A DNA stretch of 49,217 nt from the NCBI GenBank assembly GCA_010906965.1, contig JAAFHB010000011.1, forward strand, positions 1-49,217, in the 5' to 3' direction. The translations under genes and the position numbers were made by a program. The stretch is from Mariniphaga sp. GTDB taxonomy: Bacteria; Bacteroidota; Bacteroidia; Bacteroidales; Prolixibacteraceae. Shown piece by piece: positions 24,780-33,632 of the stretch; positions within the stretch are counted from its first letter, which is position 1, and each line of letters opens with the position of its first letter. Below the pieces are notes generated by a model. The model had not been told where the DNA came from, ran no database searches, and worked only from the letters and a program-made list of their open reading frames with translations.

Positions 24780-24841
24780 AAATGGAAATTGATAAGACGC
24801 AATAAAACAGGCTTCCAAAGAACAGTTATAAATTGAAAATT

Positions 24842-25063
24842 ATGAACTTACAATACATAACAGATAAAAAAGGCAATAAAAATGCCGTACAACTTCCGAT
24901 CGAAGACTGGGAACAAATACAGAATGACTTAATAGAACTTGAAAAGTTAAGGGATAAAAAAACATTTATCTACGATCTAATTGAATCCATTGAGGAGGTT
25001 AAGCTTGCGAAGGAAGGTAAAATAAAACTGCAATCGGCTAAAGATTTCCTCAATGAACTTTAA
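24842..25063 (+). CDS. Antitoxin of a RelE-type toxin-antitoxin pair
   Basis: This 73-residue protein has a short N-terminal strand (L-Q-Y-I-T-D-K-K-G-N-K-N-A-V-Q-L-P) reminiscent of Phd/RelB-type antitoxins, followed by acidic, Leu-rich helices that would wrap the toxin. The TTG-started longer frame is rejected in favour of the ATG at 24842. Its stop overlaps the toxin start by 11 bases, the usual coupling of such modules. It would neutralise the toxin and repress the shared promoter. Confidence 0.85.
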   Translation: MNLQYITDKKGNKNAVQLPIEDWEQIQNDLIELEKLRDKKTFIYDLIESIEEVKLAKEGKIKLQSAKDFLNEL

Positions 25064-25379
25064 AGTTGAAGTTTCAGACACATTTAAAAAACACACCAGA
25101 CGCCTTCTTAAAAAATTCCCATCATTAAAACATGAACTGGAAGTGTTAGTCAATACACTTGAAACGGACCCTACAATTGGAAAACCTATTGGCTTAGATT
25201 GTTATAAAATCCGCTTGGCGATAGCTTCAAAAGGGAAAGGAAAATCTGGTGGTGCAAGGGTTATAACCCATGTACATTTTACCAAAACAACTGTTTACCT
25301 GCTTACAATTTACGACAAATCGAAACGGTCAAGTGTCTCTGATAAAGAAATCAAAGAACTGCTCGCTTTTTTACAATAA
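25053..25379 (+). CDS. RelE/ParE-superfamily toxin
   Basis: This 108-residue basic protein fits the RelE/HigB fold: F-K-V-E-V-S-D-T-F-K-K-H at the N-terminus, L-L-K-K-F-P-S-L-K, then G-L-D-C-Y-K-I-R-L-A and a C-terminal beta part ending V-Y-L-L-T-I-Y-D-K-S. Such toxins cut mRNA on the ribosome. A Lys/Gly/Ser insert (S-K-G-K-G-K-S-G-G-A-R-V) lies in the middle. It overlaps the antitoxin gene and converges on the ABC transporter permease gene, with only 9 bases between the stops. Confidence 0.88.
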   Translation: MNFKVEVSDTFKKHTRRLLKKFPSLKHELEVLVNTLETDPTIGKPIGLDCYKIRLAIASKGKGKSGGARVITHVHFTKTTVYLLTIYDKSKRSSVSDKEIKELLAFLQ

Positions 25380-25388
25380 ATACCGTGC

Positions 25389-28300
25389 TTAAATCGTTAA
25401 ATCGATAATCAAACTTTTCTTCCGAAACCCAAACCATGAAAGCGCTGCGATCCAAATGATTCCGTTTGCAAGTATCGCCAATACAATCAGCAGAACGGTC
25501 ATAAATGAGACATCGCTACCGGGAGTAAGGAAATTGGGAAGTACAGCTATCACCGCAGAAATAAATCCGATCAGTATACCCCAGACAAGTAACGTAATGT
25601 ATTCGCGGATCAGTAACCCGACGACTTGTTTACGTGTAAATCCAAGCGACTGCATCAATGCGATTTCCTTTTTCCGTTCGAGGATCGTCCGGGCCAATAC
25701 AACCGCAAGTCCCACAGTTCCAAGAATCAAACCTAATGCACCTAAAGCAAGAAAGATCGAAAGATAGGTATTGGTAATTGAATTAAAATCCATTAATCTT
25801 TGTACGCTTGTGGTCATCTCCCAACCGTAATCGCGGAAAACAGATTGGAGCTCCTCCCCTGTTGTTTTCGCTTTATCTTTCGGTACATCGATTAGAAAAA
25901 TATTGGAACCGGAACTTGTTGGAAAGTTCTTCAGAAAATTGGCGTTCGAAATCAATACATATCCCTGAAAAACAGAAGGTGATAATCCGGCAATGAGTTT
26001 AAGGCGCAAGGTATCGCCCGGTTCGTTTCGATACTTTAGCGTATCCCCAATGTTAAGCCCCAGCCCCCATTGAATTACGGTCTGATCAGCTATTGCAGGA
26101 ATAACGCCGTCGCTAAGTGGCTCAATCAAAGCTTTCCAAACGTTATCGGTATTAATTTCAGGACTATTTGTTGCGAAGCTAAACCGACCTTTCAGCATTT
26201 CGGGATCAGCGCCGAGAATTGCAGGATTAGAAACACGGTTAAGGTTAAGACAACTAGCATCATCTCCATCCATCTTACTAAACTGGGCAGCACTAAACTC
26301 CGAAGTGATCCCTTCGTTTAAACGACGGTCTTTGTCATTCAGACTATATAATACGGGAATAGAGGTCTCTGCGAAGAATTGAAATCCACCGGTTCCACTC
26401 GTCTTCTCCGATGCACCCGACAGTAAATCCTGCCGGTTGGCACCTGTTGAAACAACCAGAAAGGTTCCCAAAGCGAATAAAATGACGACGGTCAGCGAAC
26501 GGCCCAGATTTTGTGACCGGTTGCGCCTGTTCAACTCCCTAACAGAAAAATCTTCAACAACCTTGTTTCTGTTTTGCCGGAAAGAATAATCAGCCAATAA
26601 CAATAAACCCATCAATAATAAACCTCCTGAAAGGAAAAAGAGTGCAGCTCCCTGCTGTTTGGAAATCAACAACTGAAAAACGACCAATCCAATCGCAGCA
26701 ACAAGTGAACCGAACATCAGCCACTTTTTAATCATTGTCACCAATGGTTTTTGCGGCTGATCCTGTTGCCGCTGCAATTCAACTGCCTGCCGTTTGAAAC
26801 TTTTGCTCACCGAATAGATGATCGTCAGTATCGAAATAAGCATACTTATTATTAATCCTGTAATAAGCGTTGTTGTCCTGATATCAATCTCCAGAACTGA
26901 CGTTCGTACGACTGCCCACCAAAGCGAATTAAGCGCGATAAAGATGATTTTGGTATAAACAACCGCAATAAAAAGGCCGAAGAGCGACCCGACAAAGGCA
27001 ACAATCGCCCCTTCGTAGAGCAAAAACCTGCGAATTTGACTTGTGGTGAACCCTAACATTAAAAGTGTTCCCATCTGCGACTGACGGCTTTCGAGGTTTA
27101 ACAGGAACAGCAAAGCGGTCAGAATCAATGCTGCCACCAGCAGAAAAAAGCTAAGTCCCAGAAATAACTGGCTAAAATCGACACCATTTCGTGCAGCTTT
27201 CAACCCATTATCCCGGACAGCCGTAACCATTACACCCAGATTAGCAGGTTTTATTGAGTTTGAAAATAGAGAACGGTATTCTTTGTCAGAAAAGGCATTG
27301 TCACCGATACGGATCGCTGTATAGTTTCCGAACCTATTCGCCCAAAGTTGATGTGCTCTTTTGAGTGAGATAAACGCTTTGGGAGTTCCTTTGTATTGTT
27401 TCCAGTAAGCTTCATCCTTATCCCTGATTGCATCTAGTTTGATTGGAACACCTGCTTCCCAGTCGCGGCAATTCCCGGCATCCGACATCCCCGGAAGAAA
27501 CGGCATCAGATCTTTGTCGGCATACTTTCCTTCAATCGGTACAACCGCTTTAACAACAAATTGTGATCCTTTTTCGATCAACTGACGCAAAGGGCCGATC
27601 TCGTAATACTTTATGGTGAGCGAATCTCCAACTTTTACCTGCAGGTCAGACGCCACCCAGTCGTTGATGATGATATCATTGTCTTTTAAGTTGATATCGT
27701 CGATTGTTGAAACAAAAGAGTAAGGTGTAGATTTACCATTGTATTGCAGGCTATTCGCAAAATAGGTCAAAACAGGATGCGATTCCCTGAATGGTTCGAA
27801 AGCTTTTACAATCTGATCATCGATAAATACCCGTTCGGAGGTGATCTCCATCTCGTGTGTCAGCGGAATCTCCCTGACTTTTAACCCGGCATCTTCGGCT
27901 GTAAAACATTCGCTAAGTAAATTGCTTATTTGTTGATTGTTGAGTTGAGTTGCTGAAACCAGGATGTGATTGGCTTTCCCTTCAAACTTCATCAGTTCGT
28001 TTAGTTTTGAAAGAGAAAGAAAAAGGTTGTAAGGTGCAGTCTGTGAATTTTTAAGGTTGAAAAATCCCAATGTATGCTGATCAGCAATCGCTTTAACGGT
28101 AGCTTGAAAAGAGACACTCGTCTCGTCATCAGATACAAATGGGGCATTTAGTGGAATCAGGCTTGCCTTTTTGATCCGGGCAAGGAAACTATCCCCTTTT
28201 TTAAGTCCGAGTCTTTCCGCCAGATTCGTGCTGATGATAACTTCGCTTCCGTCTAATTTCAGATAGATTGGAGATTCAGCAATTTTCTCAAAACGGTCGT

Positions 28301-28634
28301 CAATTCCTGTTATCTGAACTTTATTAACGCGCTCCTCACCGCCATCGGCTACGGCCATTCCTTCGAGAATCAATGCAGGTGTTACCTCAAAACCTCCTTT
28401 TGCTGCCAGTTCTCCGGCTAGTTCTGAACGAAAATAACGGTCAACGGTTGAAACCAGGTGGGTGGTGCTACCTAACCTGTAGAATGCGGACTGTTCAAGA
28501 CTAAATGTGACCGAATCACCAATGATTAAGCCACCTGTCAACACAGCCGTACTAATAGCTACACCAATGGCAACAAGCAGATTAGCTTTAAAATAATGGA
28601 TAAAACTATTGAATACCAGTTTAAAACGCGTCAT
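25389..28634 (-). CDS. FtsX-type ABC transporter permease (large two-FtsX form)
   Basis: This 1081-residue inner-membrane protein has an N-terminal helix (about 15-40), a large extracytoplasmic MacB-like domain, an FtsX domain with three helices (about 490-640), two further central helices (about 660-710), a second extracytoplasmic part, and a second FtsX domain at the C-terminus (about 970-1080). This is the LolC/MacB-like layout doubled, as in long permeases that work with one LolD-like ATPase. It overlaps the ATPase gene by 4 bases. The substrate is unknown; lipoproteins or peptides are typical for the superfamily. Confidence 0.9.
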   Translation of the reverse strand: MTRFKLVFNSFIHYFKANLLVAIGVAISTAVLTGGLIIGDSVTFSLEQSAFYRLGSTTHLVSTVDRYFRSELAGELAAKGGFEVTPALILEGMAVADGGEERVNKVQITGIDDRFEKIAESPIYLKLDGSEVIISTNLAERLGLKKGDSFLARIKKASLIPLNAPFVSDDETSVSFQATVKAIADQHTLGFFNLKNSQTAPYNLFLSLSKLNELMKFEGKANHILVSATQLNNQQISNLLSECFTAEDAGLKVREIPLTHEMEITSERVFIDDQIVKAFEPFRESHPVLTYFANSLQYNGKSTPYSFVSTIDDINLKDNDIIINDWVASDLQVKVGDSLTIKYYEIGPLRQLIEKGSQFVVKAVVPIEGKYADKDLMPFLPGMSDAGNCRDWEAGVPIKLDAIRDKDEAYWKQYKGTPKAFISLKRAHQLWANRFGNYTAIRIGDNAFSDKEYRSLFSNSIKPANLGVMVTAVRDNGLKAARNGVDFSQLFLGLSFFLLVAALILTALLFLLNLESRQSQMGTLLMLGFTTSQIRRFLLYEGAIVAFVGSLFGLFIAVVYTKIIFIALNSLWWAVVRTSVLEIDIRTTTLITGLIISMLISILTIIYSVSKSFKRQAVELQRQQDQPQKPLVTMIKKWLMFGSLVAAIGLVVFQLLISKQQGAALFFLSGGLLLMGLLLLADYSFRQNRNKVVEDFSVRELNRRNRSQNLGRSLTVVILFALGTFLVVSTGANRQDLLSGASEKTSGTGGFQFFAETSIPVLYSLNDKDRRLNEGITSEFSAAQFSKMDGDDASCLNLNRVSNPAILGADPEMLKGRFSFATNSPEINTDNVWKALIEPLSDGVIPAIADQTVIQWGLGLNIGDTLKYRNEPGDTLRLKLIAGLSPSVFQGYVLISNANFLKNFPTSSGSNIFLIDVPKDKAKTTGEELQSVFRDYGWEMTTSVQRLMDFNSITNTYLSIFLALGALGLILGTVGLAVVLARTILERKKEIALMQSLGFTRKQVVGLLIREYITLLVWGILIGFISAVIAVLPNFLTPGSDVSFMTVLLIVLAILANGIIWIAALSWFGFRKKSLIIDLTI

Positions 28635-29305
28635 TGTAACTTCCCGTTTTTAAGGTGATAAACCTGGTCCATTTGTAATGCAAGCTCTGACGAATGGGTA
28701 ACGACAACCAGGGAGACGCCCTCTTCGCCGCTTAGGTGATTCAATAAATCGGTCAGATGATTGGCATTTTGTTCGTCAAGCGCACCTGTCGGTTCATCAG
28801 CGAGGATCAGTTGCGGTTTGTTGATCAATGCCCGCACAACTGCCGTCCGCTGACATTCTCCACCCGAGAGTTCAGAAGGTTTTTGAAACCGCCGTTCCCA
28901 GATTCCCACCTTCCGGAGCAAATGTTCTGCCCAATCTTTTTCGGTTTTTCCAACCACTTTCTTAATCGGCAAAACGGGTAAAAGGACATTCTCCCACAAC
29001 GTACATTGCGGCAACAGGTGGTGCATCTGAAACACGAATCCAAGTTCACGGTTACGGAATTGGGCCAGCTCTTCCTGCGAATAACCTGTAATCTTTTTCC
29101 CTTTGAAAAAGATCTCGCCTGCATCGGGCTGATCGAGCGTACCGATCAGGTTAAGTAAGGTGGTCTTCCCCGACCCACTTGGACCTGCAATGGCAATCTT
29201 CTGATTTGTATCAACTTCTAAATTAAGTCCATCGAGTACTTTTCTAAAGTTACTTTTCGATGGATCGCCGTAGCCTTTTGAAATATTTTTTAACTGGAGA
29301 ATCAT
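28631..29305 (-). CDS. ABC transporter ATP-binding protein (LolD-like)
   Basis: This 224-residue ATPase has Walker A G-P-S-G-S-G-K-T-T at about residues 41-49, a Q-loop (F-V-F-Q-M-H-H-L-L-P), signature L-S-G-G-E, Walker B L-I-L-A-D-E-P-T, and a switch His in V-V-V-T-H. It has the length and features of the LolD/MacB subfamily. Coupling to the FtsX permease by a 4-base overlap makes them a two-gene exporter. It is the first gene of the unit. Confidence 0.95.
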   Translation of the reverse strand: MILQLKNISKGYGDPSKSNFRKVLDGLNLEVDTNQKIAIAGPSGSGKTTLLNLIGTLDQPDAGEIFFKGKKITGYSQEELAQFRNRELGFVFQMHHLLPQCTLWENVLLPVLPIKKVVGKTEKDWAEHLLRKVGIWERRFQKPSELSGGECQRTAVVRALINKPQLILADEPTGALDEQNANHLTDLLNHLSGEEGVSLVVVTHSSELALQMDQVYHLKNGKLQ

Positions 29306-29396
29306 TGCAAATATGAATTTAAAAGTTTAATTCCGAATTTTTGAAATAACCGCAAAGCCCGCAAAGTTGAACCGGGAGAGTAGAGCGGTTAACTTT

Positions 29397-30683
29397 TTAA
29401 GCCAACAATTTTGTGTAAACTTCAATCATCTCTTTTGCATGATCATGGATATTGAAACTGATTTCGACTCCATCCCTTGCAGTAACGCTCAGTCTATTCA
29501 GTATTTCAAGGTCAGAGAGCAATCCAGCTAATGCATCACATAGTACTTCAGGAGTATTGGTTTCATAGATAATTCCGCCTCCGGATAGTTTGACAATTTC
29601 AGGAAATGCACCCAATGCAGGCTGAACAACCGGAACTCCTGATGCCATCGATTCCAAAAGGTACATTCCGAAAGCTTCGCCATTCCTGACGGGCACGCTG
29701 ATCACTGAAACCTTGCTGAAAAATGATTTCCTTCCTGTTTCTTCAAAATCTTCGATGATTTCTACCTGATTATGAAGGTCTTCTCTGACTAATTTTTTCC
29801 TTAACCCTTTGATGTAACTTGTATCAGCTCCCGTTGAACCACCAGTCAAAATTAATTTAACATCATCGAAACCCGCCTTCTTTTTCAGGAGAATAAAGGC
29901 ATCAACCACAATGTCAAATCCGTTTTCGTGACACATGCGTGAGATATAACCTATGTTTCTTCCCTTATTTGAAATTGGAATAAACTCGTAATCAGCCGGA
30001 TCAACGCCAAGGTACAAACTTTGAATTTTTTCAGCCGGCAATTTCATCCGTTCCTGCATCACGTTTGAAAAGAAATCACTGACGGCAATAAAATGGTCCA
30101 CATCTTTCGACTTTTCGCTCATCAGTTTCCAGATCTGATCCCTGAATACAGGTTTCATCGCATCAACCCACACATCTTCATCTTGCAACGAACAGACAAT
30201 GGGAACATTTAGTCTTTCTTTGATCCGATGCGCTAAACCAAGCAGCAATGCATTCGAAATATGGACGACATCAGGCTTGCAATGCACTGCCATCCAATCG
30301 ACCAACCGTTCCAGTTCCTCTTTCTGTTTTCCATCCTCACCCAGCAACATCGAAACAGTCATCTCTTCCAGACCTTTTGCATTTGTTGAACCGGCCATCG
30401 ATGCAGCCATTTTAAGAAGTGGTCCAGAATTAAGCAATCTTTCGACCCAAAGCGGCGCTTTACGGAAGATAGGATAAAGCTGTTTCAAATAGATACTTAC
30501 GGCGCCATAAAAAACAGGGATATCCTTAATATCGCGTTCATCCGAAAAAATAGGGAGGTACATCGGTATTTTTATCACCTGATGACCTTGTTCACGAAGG
30601 GCAACAACGTATTTGCTGTCGCGAAGGCAATTACCGCAGTAAAAACTGCCACCTGAACCTGGAATGATCTGGACGATATTCAT
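29397..30683 (-). CDS. Glycosyltransferase, GT4-like
   Basis: This 428-residue protein has a GT-B fold. The N-terminal Rossmann-like domain starts M-N-I-V-Q-I-I-P-G-S-G-G-S-F-Y-C-G-N-C-L, and the C-terminal donor domain has R-N-G-E-A-F-G-M-Y-L-L-E-S-M-A-S-G-V-P-V-V, the E-x7-E type motif of GT4 enzymes. The Cys-Gly-Asn-Cys pair near residue 16-19 is unusual, and may bind metal or redox-couple. I do not know donor or acceptor. It is on the same strand as the beta-propeller gene, about 96 bases further on, with no shared regulatory sequence seen. Confidence 0.88.
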   Translation of the reverse strand: MNIVQIIPGSGGSFYCGNCLRDSKYVVALREQGHQVIKIPMYLPIFSDERDIKDIPVFYGAVSIYLKQLYPIFRKAPLWVERLLNSGPLLKMAASMAGSTNAKGLEEMTVSMLLGEDGKQKEELERLVDWMAVHCKPDVVHISNALLLGLAHRIKERLNVPIVCSLQDEDVWVDAMKPVFRDQIWKLMSEKSKDVDHFIAVSDFFSNVMQERMKLPAEKIQSLYLGVDPADYEFIPISNKGRNIGYISRMCHENGFDIVVDAFILLKKKAGFDDVKLILTGGSTGADTSYIKGLRKKLVREDLHNQVEIIEDFEETGRKSFFSKVSVISVPVRNGEAFGMYLLESMASGVPVVQPALGAFPEIVKLSGGGIIYETNTPEVLCDALAGLLSDLEILNRLSVTARDGVEISFNIHDHAKEMIEVYTKLLA

Positions 30684-30748
30684 GAGGTTATTAATTTAAT
30701 TTTCTACACTTTACTATTATCCACTAGTCTTCATCACAGTCCTAAACT

Positions 30749-30780
30749 TAATTATCGAATTGTCACATTGTCGAATTATC
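30749..30780. repeat. Short AT-rich repeat of the TTGTCGAAT type
   Basis: Three to four imperfect copies of a 9-base unit follow each other: ATTATCGAA, TTGTCACA, TTGTCGAA, TTATC. Such units occur dispersed in Bacteroidota gaps. The last bases touch the stop of the beta-propeller gene. Confidence 0.5.
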
Positions 30781-31889
30781 TATTTCCCAAAGCAATAAAC
30801 ATTTCCATCTAACGAACAAACTACCATCAGGTTTTCGATAACAGCCGGGTTATGGAGAATTGAATTTCCGATTTCGTATTTCCAAATTACAGAACCATCT
30901 GTCAATTTTAGTAACGCCAGATCACCACGCATATTGGCTATCATCACTTTATCCTTAATAATGACAGGTGATGCTTCTACACGGTTTCCGCTGTTGAAAC
31001 TCCAAAGCAGTTTTCCGGTATTTTTATCGAAGCAATAGACGAACTTATCGCGGTTGCCCGTTACAACTTTATCGCCTGATAATGCCGCTGAAGCAACAAA
31101 AGGTTGTTTTAACTCTTTGTTCTCCCAGCTCCAGACAACTTTTTGCGTCTGTATATCGACTTTCGAAAACTTACCATCGTAATCGCCAATATAGGCCATT
31201 TTATCGCTTACCGGGCACGAACCGGCAACATAGGTCGCAACATTGATCTTTGACTCTGATTTACCGCTATAGATATCAACAACATGAAGGAAACCATCGC
31301 ATCCACCGAAAATCGCTTTACCGTTAAAACAGGCGGCTGCACCATTAATAAAATTATCAGATTCGTACATCCAGCGCATCTTTCCCGTTTCGGCATCAAC
31401 GCAGTGAAGATTATAGTCGTAACTTCCTACAATTAACGACGTTTTAGAACCTGATTTCCAAAAGTTAGCAGATCCCATAATCTGGTTGTCAGTTTTATAT
31501 TTCCAGATCAATGAACCATCCGAAAGCTGAAGTGCATAAAGATTGCCATCAAGGTTACCGACATATACCTTTCCGTTCAGAATCATGGCCGGAGCCTCAA
31601 TCGAATTCTCTGTTTTGTATTTCCAAAGAAGCTTTCCTTTTAGATCGAGGCAATAGATAATTCCATCGGTTGCACCAATAACCACTTTCCCTTCACTGAT
31701 TACAGCAGCTGACTTAATATTATCACCCACCTTGAAATTCCAAAGCTTCTTTGGCTTCTCCGGAAAGTTCACATTCGTGGTTCCCAACAGGTCCTGACTT
31801 CCGCGAAAGTTGTTCCAGGAGGTTGAATTTTGGCCATTCGCACCTTCAAGCACAATCAAAACGAATAATATCAGGTGTAATATTCTCAT
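30780..31889 (-). CDS. Exported PQQ-like beta-propeller repeat protein
   Basis: This 369-residue protein has a signal peptide (about 1-19). The rest is made of seven to eight repeats of about 40 residues, each with G-x-[LI]-x-W-x-[YF]-x, e.g. G-K-L-L-W-K-Y-K-T, G-S-L-I-W-K-Y-K-T, G-K-M-R-W-M-Y-E, G-K-L-L-W-S-F. This is a PQQ-binding-like eight-bladed propeller, but I see no sign that PQQ itself is bound. The start overlaps the upstream oxidoreductase gene by 4 bases, so they are translationally coupled. The role is likely protein or ligand binding in the periplasm. Confidence 0.9.
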   Translation of the reverse strand: MRILHLILFVLIVLEGANGQNSTSWNNFRGSQDLLGTTNVNFPEKPKKLWNFKVGDNIKSAAVISEGKVVIGATDGIIYCLDLKGKLLWKYKTENSIEAPAMILNGKVYVGNLDGNLYALQLSDGSLIWKYKTDNQIMGSANFWKSGSKTSLIVGSYDYNLHCVDAETGKMRWMYESDNFINGAAACFNGKAIFGGCDGFLHVVDIYSGKSESKINVATYVAGSCPVSDKMAYIGDYDGKFSKVDIQTQKVVWSWENKELKQPFVASAALSGDKVVTGNRDKFVYCFDKNTGKLLWSFNSGNRVEASPVIIKDKVMIANMRGDLALLKLTDGSVIWKYEIGNSILHNPAVIENLMVVCSLDGNVYCFGK

Positions 31890-33436
31890 AATTTGTTATT
31901 TACAGATAATGCACCAGTCGGGCATGCTTTGGCTACTATTTCTGCAGTTTCTGCCAATCCGGCTTCCACTGATTCATTGAAAGGTACTCCGATTACCACA
32001 TCAAACCCCCGACCAATAAAGGAGAAACCATATTTTTCCTGATACCTGGCGGTCATCCGGACACAGATTCCACACTTAATGCATTTCAACGGTTCGTAAA
32101 CAATCCGATGTGCAAAATGCTTCGTCATCGATTTTCGTTCATTTCCGGCAAACCTCCGCTGATTCGCATCGTATCTCCCCGATAAGACCCTTAATTTGCA
32201 ATTTTCAATGTCCCGGCAGTCGCAATGCAAACAACGCTTTGCTTCGAGGATTGCCTCCTCTTTTGTATAACCATTTGATTTTATGATATCTGAATGTAAT
32301 CGCTCCTGAGGAATTGATTCTTTCAAATATTCTGAAATCTCCTCCTGGAGCAGTTTTCCAAAGCGCGAATTAAACAAACGCGGCTCTCCTTTGGGTTCTT
32401 TGCCCGATAAATACTGGGCAACCGACCACGCTACTTCTTTACCTTGTCCCACCGATCGAACCGCCAGCCTCGAAGACCTCAGAGAGTTTCCGATTGCGAA
32501 AACCCCTTTCACCGAAGTTTCATAACTGTTTGGATCGGCATCAATACCTTTGGCATTTGTTGCTATTCCCCAGCTTCTGATTTCATCAGCCAGAACCCCT
32601 GTCGCAATTACGACAGCATCGTATTGATTTTTAATATCCAGAAATACGGATGTATTAATATTTTTTCCACCTTCAAATACAACACCGGTATCTAAAATAG
32701 CTTTAATCTCTTTGTCTAAAACAATTAATGGTAGAACTTCAGGTTTGATCTCTGTACGAAGTAGACCTCCCGGCAAAATGTTTTTATCGAATAATACAGT
32801 CGAATAGCCGTTTAATTGTAAATAATAGGCTGCCGCCAATCCGGCAGGACCTGCTCCGATTACAGCCACTTTTTTTCCAGTTAAGGGAAGTGGTTCGAAA
32901 GGATGAGCATCGTTTTCGTCGCCTACAAATCGTTTAAGGAGACAAATGGAGACCGAAGCGTCTACCGTCTTGCGGTGACAGGCACCTTCGCATGGAGCTG
33001 GACAAATCCGGCCTAAAACGGCGGGCAGTGCAATATCTTTTTTGACTATTTTCAGGGCTTCTTCAAATTTGCCGGCAGCAATCAGACGGTTCATTTGCGG
33101 AATATCCATATGTGCAGGACATGCTACCTGACAGGGACCTTCACAATCGCCAACATGTTCGCTCAACAGCAGTTCCAGACCTGTCTGGCGTGCTTCTAGA
33201 ATTTCATCATCGTCCGTGATTACCGACATTCCTTCGGTGGTTGTAACTGAACAGGATGCAAATAACCGGCCATTCGCGGCATCTTTTACAAGACACAGCA
33301 TACACGATGTAAAATGCCCCAATTCCTCGTTGTAACAAAGTGATGGAACTTTAACTCCTGCCTTTTCAGCTGCTTTTAAAACCGAGGTTCCGGCTTCAAC
33401 TTCAATTTCTTGACCGTTAATCTTGATATGAACCAT
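31886..33436 (-). CDS. Hybrid 2Fe-2S / GltD-like / NuoG-like flavin oxidoreductase lacking an NAD domain
   Basis: This 516-residue protein has, in order: a NuoG/HydA-type 2Fe-2S domain (Cys 34, 45, 48, 62; spacing C-x10-C-x2-C-x13-C); a His-Cys3-like H94/C98/C102/C106 set that overlaps a GltD-type Cys-rich helical domain (further Cys 145, 149, 153); one FAD Rossmann motif V-A-V-I-G-A-G-P-A-G-L-A at 190-201, and the closing G-V-F-A-I-G-N at 311-317; a Cys cluster at 402-413; and a NuoG-like C-terminal cluster (Cys 452, 455, 458, 505). The NAD(P)-binding Rossmann insert of GltD relatives is missing. The start at 33436 is the NuoG-like N-terminus. It is likely a cytoplasmic electron-transfer hub. 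Confidence 0.85.
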   Translation of the reverse strand: MVHIKINGQEIEVEAGTSVLKAAEKAGVKVPSLCYNEELGHFTSCMLCLVKDAANGRLFASCSVTTTEGMSVITDDDEILEARQTGLELLLSEHVGDCEGPCQVACPAHMDIPQMNRLIAAGKFEEALKIVKKDIALPAVLGRICPAPCEGACHRKTVDASVSICLLKRFVGDENDAHPFEPLPLTGKKVAVIGAGPAGLAAAYYLQLNGYSTVLFDKNILPGGLLRTEIKPEVLPLIVLDKEIKAILDTGVVFEGGKNINTSVFLDIKNQYDAVVIATGVLADEIRSWGIATNAKGIDADPNSYETSVKGVFAIGNSLRSSRLAVRSVGQGKEVAWSVAQYLSGKEPKGEPRLFNSRFGKLLQEEISEYLKESIPQERLHSDIIKSNGYTKEEAILEAKRCLHCDCRDIENCKLRVLSGRYDANQRRFAGNERKSMTKHFAHRIVYEPLKCIKCGICVRMTARYQEKYGFSFIGRGFDVVIGVPFNESVEAGLAETAEIVAKACPTGALSVNNKL

Positions 33437-33632
33437 TCTATTTATTTCGATTGTATTTTTTGAATCATACGTTACGGGATGAAGGTAACACATTCCATTT
33501 AAAGTACAATAAGATACTTTGGAATAATTGGACTTAAATCTATTAAAGAAATAGATCGTGCTATAATATTGCGCTTTAATACTTTAAATACAGAGACTCT
33601 GCCAATTTCCAGAAATGGGCCAGAGAGTTTTC

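Noticed and set aside
24659-24802. N-terminal extension of the response regulator to an ATG at 24802
   Set aside because: The extension is not homologous to response regulators; the promoter element at 24675-24682 lies inside it, and the GTG at 24658 gives the standard N-terminus.
29340-29396. Repeated CGCAAAG words and an ACCGC/GCGGT pair before the glycosyltransferase stop
   Set aside because: The copies are too few and the stem too short (5 bp with a 35-base loop) to support a repeat or terminator call.
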